This document shows positions 12,142 through 23,671 of a stretch of 64,000 bases of DNA, one piece after another. The DNA is taken from assembly GCA_037178975.1 (NCBI GenBank), contig JASJZH010000004.1, forward strand, positions 6,944,001 to 7,008,000, written 5' to 3'. The position numbers and the translations under genes were made by a program. Each line of letters begins with the position of its first letter. Within the stretch, counting starts at the first letter, position 1. The DNA comes from Oscheius tipulae (lineage: Eukaryota > Nematoda > Chromadorea > Rhabditida > Rhabditidae). The notes below the pieces were generated by a model, which was given only the letters and a program-made list of their open reading frames with translations, did no database searches and was not told where the DNA came from.

Positions 12142-12624
12142 TTAGTAGCCTCCACGGAACTGATTTGGCGGCAACATGGGCTGTGGACCGACAGGAACCA
12201 CACCGACCGGAGGGACGAATGGTAGCTAAAATTATTTTTTATGGAAAACAACAGAGATCTTACAGCTCCAGCAGGTGGAAAGGCGCCGAAAGGTGCACGA
12301 AGTGGAACGCCGGCCGGAACCATGGGAGCCATCGGGGCTCCGAGCAGGGGTCTACTAGCCAAAGCGGAACGAACTTGACTTCCTGCGAAAGCACGAGCTG
12401 TAGCGTCGACTAGTTTCTGAGCCTGGTCCTCCATCCATTTCTAAACATTTCGATTGCATTTTTCGTGATCCTGTGAACAGAACAAATGGTTTCGAATAAA
12501 ACAGTACCTGGTAAAAGTTGCGAACGTTCTCCTTGTGTTTTCTTCCTCCGTTGTGCGTTTTTCTGACGGAAGGCGAGTCGTGGGTGAGGAAAGTGTCGCA
12601 GTAGTCGCAGTAATACTTCGGCAT
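12142..12624 (-). CDS. U1 small nuclear ribonucleoprotein C (U1-C, 125 aa)
   Basis: Three exons (12624-12508, 12440-12264, 12225-12142), all phase 0. The N-terminus is the invariant U1-C zinc finger, [18 protein letters not shown] then [17 protein letters not shown], with CCHH ligands at Cys6, Cys9, His24 and His30. [12 protein letters not shown] follows, then a Pro/Gly/Ala-rich low-complexity tail. U1-C stabilises the U1 snRNA-5' splice site duplex in the early spliceosome. The one visible change from the vertebrate finger is N for C in THCSGRKH. It is the middle gene of a three-gene minus-strand block (287 bp after hst-1, 209 bp before pole-2). In C. elegans the corresponding gene is, from memory, F08B4.7, next to pole-2. 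Confidence 0.97.
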
Positions 12625-12911
12625 CTCTGAAACCAGATATTTTTTTGTTGGGAAGAACTAAAGAGACACTGAAAACAAGTTTACCACGAGATAAAGGTAC
12701 GGTAAAGACAGAACTTGATGCATTATCCAAACAGAAATCGATAAAACTGATTTATGACAGCAAAAGCACAAGAAAAGCCCGTAAATATTGGTATAAGATG
12801 ATCACAAATGTCAATGTAAGTGAGAAAAGCTCGCGTGGGGGAAGCACCTATGTTTCTGTGGAATTATGGTATCAAACGAGGCTGAAAAATTTGTGCGGCT
12901 AAGAGTAAAAA

Positions 12912-15900
12912 CTAGGAATTGTCATTTGCTACTTCTAAAACCTGGGAAAGCCAGGAGGGAACCCGTAGTTTGTTTCTAGTCAAAAAACGGTGAAGGGCAA
13001 GGTTGTCCTTCTTGAAGATGCTGTCGAGTCGTTGACGAAGGGAAGGGCTCATCTCTTCGTATGTTCTGCCCTTTCCCTTACCCAAACACTTTGTTTTTCC
13101 GTCCGCGAACTGAAAACGATTTTAAACGCTCGGAGTAACTACGAATGAAATGTATTTTTGTGAGCTAATCTTTGTTTTGATACAATCCAACGAACACCTA
13201 TTGGAATGGAAGAAGCTTAGAGGTTTACAGTTGAAAAGTGGACGAGAGAAGAAGTAAAAGAATTTTAGAACTTTTGTATACACAAACATCCGCGCGCTTT
13301 TCACACGGCTAAGGAATTCATGCCAATTCAAACAAATAATTTCTATCGCTTCCAGACATTCTTCTAGCTTTTTTCATTTTTCAACAAATTCTTATTGCTC
13401 CATGGCGCGTATTGAAGGCCATCGACTCACCTGACAAAAAAATCCCTTGGACGAGCTAAACCGAATGTGTTTCTCGAAGTCGAACTCTGGCAGCCCTAGT
13501 TTATCAGCCAGCATTTTGAGCTGTTTGTATGGTTCCTTCTTCAATTTGTGTCCATCGACCAGATGGATCTGGGACATGGGGAACAACTCTGTCCATCTGT
13601 CCAGATGATGAGTATATCTCCCACCGGACAAGCACCTCTGTCTAACTTTGACCAAGGCTGTTGTGTTCCCATCCAAAATGGCTTCAAGACTACCAGCAGA
13701 CAAGGCGGTTGTGTCGTTGTGAGCAAGCAGGTGCTAAGAAGAGATTTGGTACCGGATGAGAGTCGAAATACCTGATACCAAGAGTAGGCTCGGACAGCCG
13801 GATCGTAGAGAATCACGACGATGTTGGCAGTTGGCAACAGAGCAGCTACTTGTTTCGCCGCATCAGTATTGTCGAAATATGTTGCACTCTTTTCAAAAAC
13901 CACGTGAGACGCGTTGAAATTAGAAATGTACCTAGAAGAACATGTTTCAGAATCTGAAGCACCCTAACCATTCGAGTCCCTTGGCATAATTTGCGGCTCC
14001 AAAGAACTGAAGTTCTTCGAAAGACCCAGCTATTGGCAGATTGGTTGAAACGTTTGGATGCAAGGAAAGAAATGAACCCAGGGCTGTTGAACCTGTCTTC
14101 TGTGGTCCGACAATCAGCAGGTTTGGAAGAGTCATATTGGTGCAGTTCAAGGGAGGAGGAAGAATTGCTCGATGACGAGGATCATCACACGGATTCTGAA
14201 CGAACTTTCGATTGTGAATAGATTGAACTTACACTCCAAACAGGTGTCTTTTCAGTGGGAAACATAGAAAAATACTCTCTCGCTGAAGTTATCGGATCCT
14301 GCCATTTCAACTTCAGATTCGTCCAACAGTTAACAAAGTTGACGATGCTCTCGAAGGTGAAAATACCCAGACGGTCATGAGCATAGTTCTGTTGGTGTGT
14401 CATAAAGATCGAGATCTGGAAAATTAAAGGGTTTTCAGAATAAGAAGGTGAGTACCGGATTGAGAAGGATGGTGGAGAAGAGTTCGCCTCCGTGAATCAG
14501 AGACAAGAGCTTATTGGATCCTTCTGGGTAGCTTTCGAAGAACTGGGTGTGAGTGTAGAGACCACAGGTTTGACGGGGAAGGACCTACAAACAGAGCTGG
14601 TAGGTGGAATTGGGCCTTTTGGACTGTTGACTACAACTTTTCGAACACGTTGGAAACCACTTTGTCTTATGAGAAACTTGTTCAAGTTCGGAGTATCAAA
14701 GCAAACTGATTTTAAAGTACTCACAGAAATGTTCCGATAGACAAATCCTCTCCTACTCGTGGCCGGTTTGAAGTGGGGATACTCTTCAGTAGCGGTCACT
14801 TCAACTCCCCACACCTAAAACCATCCTGTTCTTTCCACTCTCTACGCTCACCTTCAACCAAGCCGAGAACAGCTCCTCGTGCACCGGATATACACCATCG
14901 TGTTGTGGAGCAATAGCATATCGATACGGAACTGGTAGTCGAAGATTCTGGGCGAAGAGCTTGTTCTGAGCCATGGTTGCCTCTAAGTAGGTTCCGTTGT
15001 GTTCGTGAGCGTGATTGTGTCGCCACATATGAGGGAACCAGACAAAGTTTGAAGCCAGTTCTGAGCTTTGAATTTTAAAAAAAAAGTAGTAGGAACTTAC
15101 CAACAAGGAGCTCGTCGCCGCGATCTTCCAAATCGTCTCCATTTCTGAAGTAACTTCCAGAGAAGCCAAGAGTGTAAGTGAAATCCTTCACCTCTTTTCT
15201 CAACCTGTTCTGACTAGCCAAGAGAGCACTAAACATGATTTAGATTTGAGTAAGGTTTAAACTCACTGTACATCCTCCTCGACCATCCTCGTCCCCCGTG
15301 CTCCTACAAAAACGTCGTCAATGTCCACCTGGATCACTCTGTTCAGTGGCCACCCGATTTGCCCCGAGGAGAAAAAGGTTAGGGAGTCCACGAAGGCCAT
15401 CTAAGGGTTTAAATTTGCATTAAAAAAAAGCGTGTATACCTTGACAACCCAATCGGAAACATTATACCCGAAGAGAACTCTTCTTACACTGTCGACTTGA
15501 CCAGAATCGTAGATAGCTGCACTTCGAGTGATCCCCTCTGCCTCCGCTGACAGAATCTATAAGATTTTAATAACTATATCAGTAAAAATAATACTCACAC
15601 TATGTTGCCCTAGAGCATCTTCGAACAGAACCCATTCATTCAACTGGAGATAGTCCAAACGGGCACCAACCTTGCCAATTCGATGAATCGCAGAGACGTC
15701 CAACATCAGAGAATTGATCTGAAGTAGGGGTTTCTCAAGAGAAAAGAGAAAAGAGTCACCGTTTGATTCTGCCAAATGTAGATACCACTACCTTTGATCT
15801 TGGCCCTGTTGTAGGAGACGTTTGCTCGTGTTGTCAGAAAGGAAATTAGAGGGACCTTGTAATCTCGACAGTACTTATCAAGCAGTTGTCGGTTCCATTT

Positions 15901-16317
15901 GGGTAGGTTGAGATACTTGTAGTAGTTTTCCACGATAACAATCGAGTACCGTCCATGGGTAGCAGTCGTGAGCATTGGCAAGTTTTTCGACAAGACTTCA
16001 GTTTTGTACGGGTACTTGAGAGCATTGAGGACATGAAGAAGGAGTTTTCCATGTCGGGAATAGGCACTTTCCAGCAGTAGCAAAATCCTGCCCTCGGTAA
16101 TGTTCGATAGTGGTATGCCTGGAGGTACTGGTACTCCGTTTTGAGATTCGGATTGATTGAAGGGACACTTGTACACGGGGAGATTGGCCGGAAGAGGTCG
16201 TGGAGAGACATATTCGGTAAAGGAAAAGGTGTAGACCGTATAGATGAGAGAGACAGCACAGAAGATAATAAACAGACGAAGGACCTTCCAGTACCTTCGA
16301 TTAAGGTACGGAAGCAT
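12912..16317 (-). CDS. hst-1: Heparan sulfate N-deacetylase/N-sulfotransferase (NDST, 851 aa)
   Basis: Thirteen exons from ATG 16317 to TAG 12912 sum to 2556 nt in frame. It is a type II Golgi protein: short cytosolic tail, then a TM at about residues 12-34. The deacetylase half has [40 protein letters not shown] and [14 protein letters not shown]. The linker has [16 protein letters not shown] and [13 protein letters not shown]. The sulfotransferase half has the PAPS 5'-phosphosulfate loop [14 protein letters not shown], the catalytic-Glu motif SFEELQFF, the 3'-phosphate motif [15 protein letters not shown] and the C-terminal disulfide region [20 protein letters not shown]. It replaces N-acetyl by N-sulfate on GlcN of heparan sulfate, opening the chain for later sulfation. 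All key motifs are intact. Divergent from the F-box-like gene at 17060. Confidence 0.97.
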
Positions 16318-17059
16318 GAAATTTGGTGGAGAGAGTCTTCGTCAGCATGCAGAACAGCTCATAAAATATCTGGAAAAGCAAATATACGAACTATACTTGA
16401 GTTTGAGCAGAGTCAGGAAATGAGAACAAAAATCGATAACGCAATTGTGCTCTGGTAGGGAAAACAACTGTGTCGAGTAGTCGTACGTTTTGGAAACGAG
16501 TTGGGGAAAAAGTTAGTAAAAGTAGGGTTTCGAAGGCAGTATAAAAATTATTGGTCGTGTGAGTGTGGGTAGCGTCGAGGGATTTGCGCCGTCCTGACGA
16601 ACATTTGCGTATTCGCCACAAGGCCTATCAGTTGGGGATTTTACTCGATAACAGAAGAGCTCTGGAGAAAGTGTCTTGTTATTCTCTTCTGAAGCTATTA
16701 CAACTTTATAGACTCGAGAATTCAGAGGAAACAGGGAAAATAAGATAGCTCAATAGATAAGCAGAGGGAGAAGAATGGCAAATGTAATATACCAGGGCAT
16801 TTTAGTTTGTATAGAGGACAAGAAAGAGACATGACAAGAAGAAATACTGTAAAGCTGAGTTAGAGGCCTCACATCTCAGGATTCCGCAATATCATCAAAG
16901 TTTCCTATCCTATCAATCTAACAAGACAATTTCAAATGATAAAGTACGCAAGTCTGCGTCTAACGCAGTAAACAAGACAGTATCTGACCAATCTGTGGCA
17001 TTCCTTGCTTGTTTCTCCTTCTGGTATCTCATTAGAAATTGTTTTCAGCCAAGGACAAA
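16318..17059. other. Intergenic region between divergent genes
   Basis: About 740 bp between the hst-1 start (minus) and an F-box-like gene start (plus), so it should hold both promoters. It is AT-rich. I see no conserved motif I can name. Confidence 0.4.
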
Positions 17060-18302
17060 ATGGATGAGGGATCTGGAGGTGCCTACATCAGTTTGTTCTC
17101 GATTTCTTTGAAGGATGCTCTGTCTGTACTTCGAAAGGTTTTTTGATGTCTCTTCTGATAATACGTCTCTTTTAGATGAAACTCAAAGAGTTGTGTCGCA
17201 TGCGAAGAAGCAGTAAGCAGCTCGACCAGTTTGTTGCGAGACATTCAGAGAAGATCCGAGCTTGGATTGATTGCAATCTCATAATCGATTCCCATGCTGC
17301 TCAAGTGAGTAAATTTATGCTAAAAAGTTAACCGATATTTTTAGTGCACCAATGTTTGCCATGTGATAACAACAATGAAACCAACTGCCGTATTCATCCC
17401 TATCTTGGATCCAATCAAACAGCTACAATGTGCTCGTTTCGTGTCAATGCAATTGGTAAAACGCCTCACAAACACTTTGAACTTGACTTTGATTAAGAGA
17501 CTCAAAACTTGGTCTATAGCTCGACTCGATCAAATTCTTCGTCCACTTCAGTTCACCATAAGCTTTTACCTTTTGAGACTTTCTTGTGCACTTGCAGAAG
17601 ACTATCCAGCACTAGAGGCACTTCAAGTCGTGAACTCGATCGGATACCGTTTTGACAAAATTTTTGTCGGAATAGCGGAGGACAGCTTTATCAGTTCTGT
17701 TCCCGAGGTAGGGAAAACTTTCGCTTTTTTAAAAAATCTAATTCACGTTCAGTTCTGCAAAAATCTTTGCATTATGACGTGTGCGATGACCAACTTCCAT
17801 GAGCTGAAGCGCTTCGAAATTGTCTTTCTCGGGTTGGGTCCAAACCAAAAGGCGAATAGACAGTTTGTCTGTTTTCTTCAAGTGAGTCCATTAGTTTTCT
17901 CTTCATCGTTTCTATTTGCAGAACATATTGACCGAGGGTGGCGGCTCCTTAGTCGGACTCTATATTCGAGACAAGGACGATCCAAGGAAATTGGATTTTC
18001 TGGAAAATGTAGAGCTCCAAGAGGTCGTCCAATGGGATGAACGACCATCTTCTCCCACAGTCTACCTTGCAAGGATAACCAAAACGGATCAGGTAGTTGT
18101 GATCTTCTTGTACAGAGGGTACCAAATGTATTTCGTTCCGAACAAACTGGAGGCAATCATCCTAGCTATCTTCACTTGCCCTTTAGCCCCTCTCCAGAAA
18201 GTTCCCTTAGACTTGTCCTCACTTTACGAACAGCTCCTCTCCCTCGATACATTGGCCTACGGCACACTAATTTCAAATTTTATCAAGCACTACAATTCAT
18301 AG
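17060..18302 (+). CDS. F-box-like family protein C (345 aa, six exons)
   Basis: Exons 17060-17137, 17176-17304, 17345-17455, 17498-17707, 17753-17881 and 17922-18302 are all phase 0 with GT..AG sites. Exon 1 is longer than in the paralogs (26 codons against 18-19) and its F-box start is weak (SLFSISLKDALSVLRK). Exon 2 gives MKLKELCRMRRSSKQLDQF. Exon 3 ends DPIKQLQCARF. Exon 4 is 210 bases, against 195 in three paralogs. The C-terminus has YQMYFVPNKLEAIIL and KVPLDLSSLYEQL. Function by analogy: adaptor with a divergent substrate-recognition half. Tandem with paralog D 150 bp downstream. Confidence 0.68.
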
Positions 18303-18452
18303 ACTTGATTCTCCGGATTTCCTATAAACTGTTTCTTTTACATCTTCCTGGACTTTATACTGTTTGAGCAGATGTTTTACTAAATTTTTCAATTTCTTAA
18401 AACATACAATTAAAAGTTGGAAAGATTGCACTCTACGTAAGGTCTCCACCAA

Positions 18453-19681
18453 ATGATTCCGCTTCTCGAACTTCCTCGAAAAGATCGACTGTCGGTCATT
18501 CGAAAGGTACACACTCTTTCGGTGTTTTTAACTCTATTAAAGATGAAATTCGTCGAGTTGTGCAAGACAAGACGGACGTGCAAATTTATCAACAACTTTG
18601 TAGAAGAGAACAGCGGCAGGATACGAGCTGAAATCGGGCTGCGTTTGTCGGTACGACCTGATCAGAAGCAAGAGTTACTGGTGACCTGATCCTTCTTTTT
18701 GACTCTTTTTGTCTTTCAGGTAGTCCAAATCCATTTTCCCCGTAAAGAAGACGAGGAAGGAGCCAGAGTTCATATCTGTAGCAATCCACTAATGCAACTA
18801 CAGTGTGCCTCACTTCACCAGTTTGAAATTGTTGGGTCATTTATCTTCCGTTCGAGCTTTTCATTTTGAGGAGGCTTCATTCAGCACATCCGATTCTCTA
18901 GCCGCGTTGTTGCCAAAACTGGAAATATGCTGCTACAAGTTCCAGCTGTGGGCATATAACTATGATCCAATAGATGTTCTGAAATTATTGAAAACTACCA
19001 GGATCAAGTACAAAAGGATAAAAGTGCTTAGCTGCAAGGCAGACTTTCTTCGACATGTCCCCAGTGTAGGTGGAAAACCAGACTCCTTTGACAGTGGAAG
19101 TATTTCAGTTCTGCGAGCGATTCTCAGCACACATTCTGGAAGATTTGGTTCCCGATTTCGACTGCTTCACCAATTTTTCCGAGGTCCATATTGGGAGGTA
19201 TTCGGGATTTCTGAACAAGGATCAGAAATTTGTGAGGTTCATGCAAGTATGTTGGGGGAATGCGGAATCAGTTATACTGATTTAGCGTCTGCTGCTCGAA
19301 GGAAGTCCCCGCCTCAAGAGGTTGAACATTATGAACAGAAGCCAAATACCCGGACTGGATTGTTTCAAAGTCGCCTCGACCCTGATTCAGGACCCTGCAA
19401 TTGTCAAGGACAACTTCCAAGAAGCCATCTTCTTGGTGGAGATCAATCCAGAAGAGGCTGTTGTGGCTTTGACCATGGGGCGTTATCATTTCTTTTTCAT
19501 TCCAAACAGATTAGACGAAATTCTGATCACAGTTTTCTACACAATCCCATTTTTCACGTTTCACACATTGTATAAGGTTCCACTGGACCTGTCCTCATGT
19601 TACGAATTTCTTTCCTTTCAAAACCCCCAAGACTATTGTCGTACGATCTCTGATTTCTTTGTCCAGTGCACAAAAAGGTGA
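18453..19681 (+). CDS. F-box-like family protein D (333 aa, six exons)
   Basis: Exons 18453-18506, 18543-18650, 18720-18830, 18871-19065, 19109-19246 and 19286-19681, all phase 0. This is the clearest F-box-like start in the cluster: MIPLLELPRKDRLSVIRK, then MKFVELCKTRRTCKFINNF and VEENSGRIR. Exon 3 ends NPLMQLQCASLHQF. Exon 4 is exactly 195 bases. The last exon opens RLLLEGSPRLKRLNIMNRS and ends with KVPLDLSSCYEFLSFQNPQD. The gap to paralog C is only 150 bp, consistent with recent tandem duplication, but the proteins differ at most positions, so divergence has been fast. Confidence 0.7.
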
Positions 19682-19878
19682 ATCCTTTAAAATATAGCTT
19701 AAAAGATTCAATAAACATTTATTTGTCACTGATAGGGAGGGAGAGATAGAGATTGCTCTACAGTTTAGAGGTAGGAATGAGAAAAGTACCACAAAAACAT
19801 GATTGAAAATAAAACACTGCTCTTGCCATCCTCGATATTTGACCAATGATCATGTTTCATCTTTTCTAGGTCTGGCTT

Positions 19879-20846
19879 TCATTCTTCTGAATGACTCTTA
19901 GTAATCTCCGAAGACAGAAGGGTACTCTGAGGAAGGTCTGATTTCCAGCTCATTGGCCAAATAAGATCTAGCGGTGTTTTGCTGAGAAGAAACCCGTATT
20001 TGCTCCATAAACGACTCGATGTTTTCTCATCGAAGAACGAACAGAAAATTGATGCTAGTTTGTCTGAAATAGTGCGAAGTGGCAATCATCAATCACAAAG
20101 AATGCTTCATCGCCGTTCAGATGAAGCAGAAAGTATTGATGGAAAGCTGTTTCTTTCGGGTAGACAAAATTCAGTAGGAGGGTCTTTTTCCCCCACTGAT
20201 AGGCCGCTTCTCTTCTCAAACTTTCGACGCCGATTAACAGTTTCATCTCGATTATTCGCATCAAACTTAATGTTTTCAAAATTTAGAACAGAGTAATTGA
20301 TAATCGTGTCTCCACAGCTGACGTTGATTGTTTTGCTATTCTGAAAGTTAACTGTTGAGAAAAAGTCGGACACCCTGACAAGGAGAGCAATCTAGTGGCG
20401 AGAAAACCCATGAGTGAATAATACTATTCCTGACCACTGAATCTCAAAGTACTCACCGCAGGAAGACTCTCTAGGAGCTCTGAGAAAAAGTCGACAGCCG
20501 AGAACTTCTTGGAATCACAGTTGAAAGGAACTATTCCGGAAGTATTGAGGAGGTCGAAGTCTGGTGGAGGCCAGTTTCAGACTGGACCGGTGAACAGACG
20601 TGGGCACCACCTTAAAACATCGGTTAGATTGAAGAATAAATTCGACCAAACCTCTAAAGTGACACTATCAAAAACCATGCCGACTAAATCTACCTTCAAT
20701 ACAAATCTATTGGCAGGAGATACGAAGTAGGTCTGTAACAAAAACAAAGAGTTCTCAGAATTAACTGCGCGTACCGGGACTTTGAACCTGTCGAAAGTGA
20801 TCATTAGCATCTTGTTTACTTGGTTTACTGGAGGAGCATAAAGCAT
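19879..20846 (-). pseudogene. Diverged, broken F-box-like family copy, inverted
   Basis: On the opposite strand to its neighbours. The frame ending near 20055 has HQYFLLHLNGDEAFFVIDDC, matching the C-terminal core of the family (FYLLEV.SEKYALIDVGH). A different frame continues with DKLASIFCSFF and then SKTPLDLIWP, matching the (K/R)VPLDLS signature. The join needs a frame change and lacks several residues, so this copy looks frameshifted. Upstream stretches (for example IVPFNCDSKKFSAVDFFSEL near 20480-20550) may be older exons. Alternatively it is a separate gene whose exons I could not resolve. Confidence 0.4.
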
Positions 20847-22329
20847 TGTAATCTAGAAATTCAAAGATTACATAGAATGAAAACAGGAAACTCAAAAGCG
20901 GCAAAGTTTACAGGCCAGAGGCGCAGATAGTCACTTCGACAAGCTTTATCATGTTAGGTAAATAAATATCGAGGCAAAAAGTAAGAAAAGGGTATGATGT
21001 CACAAGAGTGGATGACAGATTGAGTGAGACCGATTGTGAGTAGTTTAATAGTGAGCAAAAGAGGCGCGAAAACTAATCTGTGCGAGAGATGTTAAGGACT
21101 TTCAAACACTCTGACCAAGACTTAACGAACTTTCTTCAGGCACTTGTAGTTTCATTCACGTTTCATTTCTGTTCTGATAGACTTTACTTTCAACCGATCC
21201 TGGTAAAAAACTTTCTCTTTATTGGAACTGCACCGACCGCATCGACATGCCCGAACCTAAGATGTTGCTAACGTCATCGTAACCAGGGACTACGGTTTCT
21301 GGCAGAGCCTTCCTCGAGATTGACTGCAACAACGCCATTTTTTCCATTTTCATCAGTAGTTTCCAAGTGCCGGATTCAAAGTTTGCTTTGACTTTTTATC
21401 TTACATTATCTCTGTACTCTGTTGGTACACCACTTTTCTATAAATGCTGTTCATGCTGTTGGTTTGCAAATGCTGGTGTGTTCAGATAGGCTGGATTCTG
21501 CAACAGACACCTTTCGCAACAGATAAGGCTCAGAAGAGTTCTGCAATGTCATCTTGGCCAACTGCCCCTCTAGAATGATTCCTTTGTTTGGCCTATCCGG
21601 AAGAAATAGGCTGAGTGTCGTTCGCAGGGCTACGTGAAACTACCACTGAAATCCATTAATCACTGAACACTGTTGCCAATTGCTCTGAGTTTAGGCTGCT
21701 TTGACCATTCTTTGCCGCTTCCGTCAGATCTGTACACATCTGTCGAAGAGAATAGGACAAAAATACTGACTAATGCCGTACGGAACCTTGCAATTTTACT
21801 TACTGGGTACTCGAAGGAAGACGTGGTAAGCACGTCTGACTGTTATTGACACACATGTCTTAGATTTTCCAACTGGTCGTGGCAGGAAGTTTTACAGCAG
21901 AAAACGAGAAAGGTTCACCAAACGAGAAAATACTGCTAGGGAGCTTCACTCAAGGAGATCAGAGCACATAAATCTACTTGGGAACTGCTTGAAGACGCCT
22001 CCTTCGTGAGTTTTGTAATTTGAAGACGGACAGGAAGTTTCAGGTTTGCAAGAATTTTGACATAGAGAACTTGACCAGTCCTATTTACGACTTTAACATT
22101 GAATACGATCGAGACCTGTGGACACATCATTGGGCTGACCTTTGTTCGCTCTGAACCGTTTCTTGAATAGCTACAGGTAAGCGACAGTTCTGCTATGGGT
22201 ATCCTTAGTATGGATAAACATTTTAAAATAGTTTCCTCTTAGCTTTCGGTGTACGCAATTGCGGTCTAGACACAACAAGAACAGCTGCTGGTCAGTTCTC
22301 ATGACCTTGCGTTCAATCCCCATTACCTG
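20847..22329. other. Intergenic region with one unassigned coding-like stretch
   Basis: Mostly featureless. At 21936-22130 (minus) there is a beta-strand-like sequence, QVSIVFNVKVVNRTGQVLYV, which may be an orphan exon, but no partner exons were found. Confidence 0.3.
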
Positions 22330-23671
22330 ATGTTCTCGCTTTTCTTGATTCCTACGAAAGATCGATTATCTGTTCTCAATAAGGTACATCTTTACCTATC
22401 CGAATCTCAGTCTTTTCAGCTCGACATAGTCCAGCTTTCGAGACTGAGAAGAACATGTAAAGGAGCTGACAGTTTCGTTAATGAACATCGTGAAAGTATT
22501 GGTGCAAAATGTGATCAGGAACTCTGGATCATGATCGATTTCTGGGGGAGAAGAGGCTTCTACGGGATGGATTTGCCCGAGACAAGTGTGGAACGGAATG
22601 ACATGGTGGCATTCAAAGAGAATCTGGTGAGTTCATTTTTAATACTTGTTGCCAAGGAGCTAGTTTAGATCTTCCGAACGGACAGGGCTCTTCATGGATA
22701 CCATCCAAAGCGATATCACGTCTGTGAGGACCCGACTCGCGAATTGCAGTGTGCCAAGTTCAAGGAGATTGTGGTGGTGAGTGGGGTCCTTTCGTCTTCG
22801 ATGCAACGCTCAGAACCTCACAACCACTGAATGGGACATTGCCATGGACGGACTGCCTCTCGGGATGAAGCTGCATTGTAGAAGCTTGAGACTGAACTGT
22901 TCACACGCGACTAAAAACCTGTGGATACTTCTCAAACCACAAATTGCCTCTTGCGAGGCAGTTTCTATCTTTCTCAGTGACCTGCAAACACTCCTGTCCA
23001 TTCCGAAGGTACTCATTTTTATTACTTGCTCATTAGTGAATTTCAGTTGTGTTCCAATGTCGAAGTTTTGCATATGATCGATGACATTCCCGATCTTCGG
23101 GTATTAAACCGATTCCAATCAGCCTACATCCGATACAACGGAGCCAATAACGAGAACACAAACTTTGAGATTCAGAAAAATTTTCTACATTATCTCAAGG
23201 TACTTTGTGGTCTTTCTCGAATGAATCTAGTTCCAGAGTCTTCCAATAACTGGGACTGGACGTCTTGAAAGTCTAAGACTGTTCACAGCTTGTTCATCCG
23301 TTGACGAGCAACTTCCGAACGGCCTGGCAACAAAACTCTACTCAAATAGGAATGTGTTTGACAGCTTCAATATCTATTTCCTCGAAATCGATAGAGAGCA
23401 ATCTGCTCTGATTCATGTTTCTCACCGCTACCGTCACTTGAGAGTCATTCTATCTGGGTTAGACAACCTCATTCTTGAGACGTTCAATGCGGAAAAGAAC
23501 TTAATATCCGAACCCTTTACTGATTTTGTTCTAACTAGAGTGCCCTATGATTTCTCTTGTTTGTATGAGCAGCTTCGGTGCTCAGATCCCTGTGGATATT
23601 TTGTTGTTTTAGCTGGCTCAGTTGAGGAAACTCTTGAGCGTTATGCTACACGCCCTCTTCAATTATTTTGA
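22330..23671 (+). CDS. F-box-like family protein F (383 aa, six exons)
   Basis: Exons 22330-22383, 22420-22626, 22669-22776, 22814-23008, 23047-23199 and 23237-23671, all phase 0. Starts MFSLFLIPTKDRLSVLNK, then QLSRLRRTCKGADSFVNEHR. Exon 2 is longer than in the paralogs (207 bases) and carries an extra acidic/aromatic insert. Exon 3 ends DPTRELQCAKF. Exon 4 is again exactly 195 bases. The last exon opens SLPITGTGRLESLRLF and has YFLEIDREQSALIHVSHRY and RVPYDFSCLYEQL. Same inferred role as the other members. It is 2.65 kb from paralog D, with the broken inverted copy between them. Confidence 0.68.

Noticed and set aside
13548-14221. Plus-strand frames antisense to hst-1
   Set aside because: They overlap well-supported NDST exons on the minus strand and have no independent motifs.
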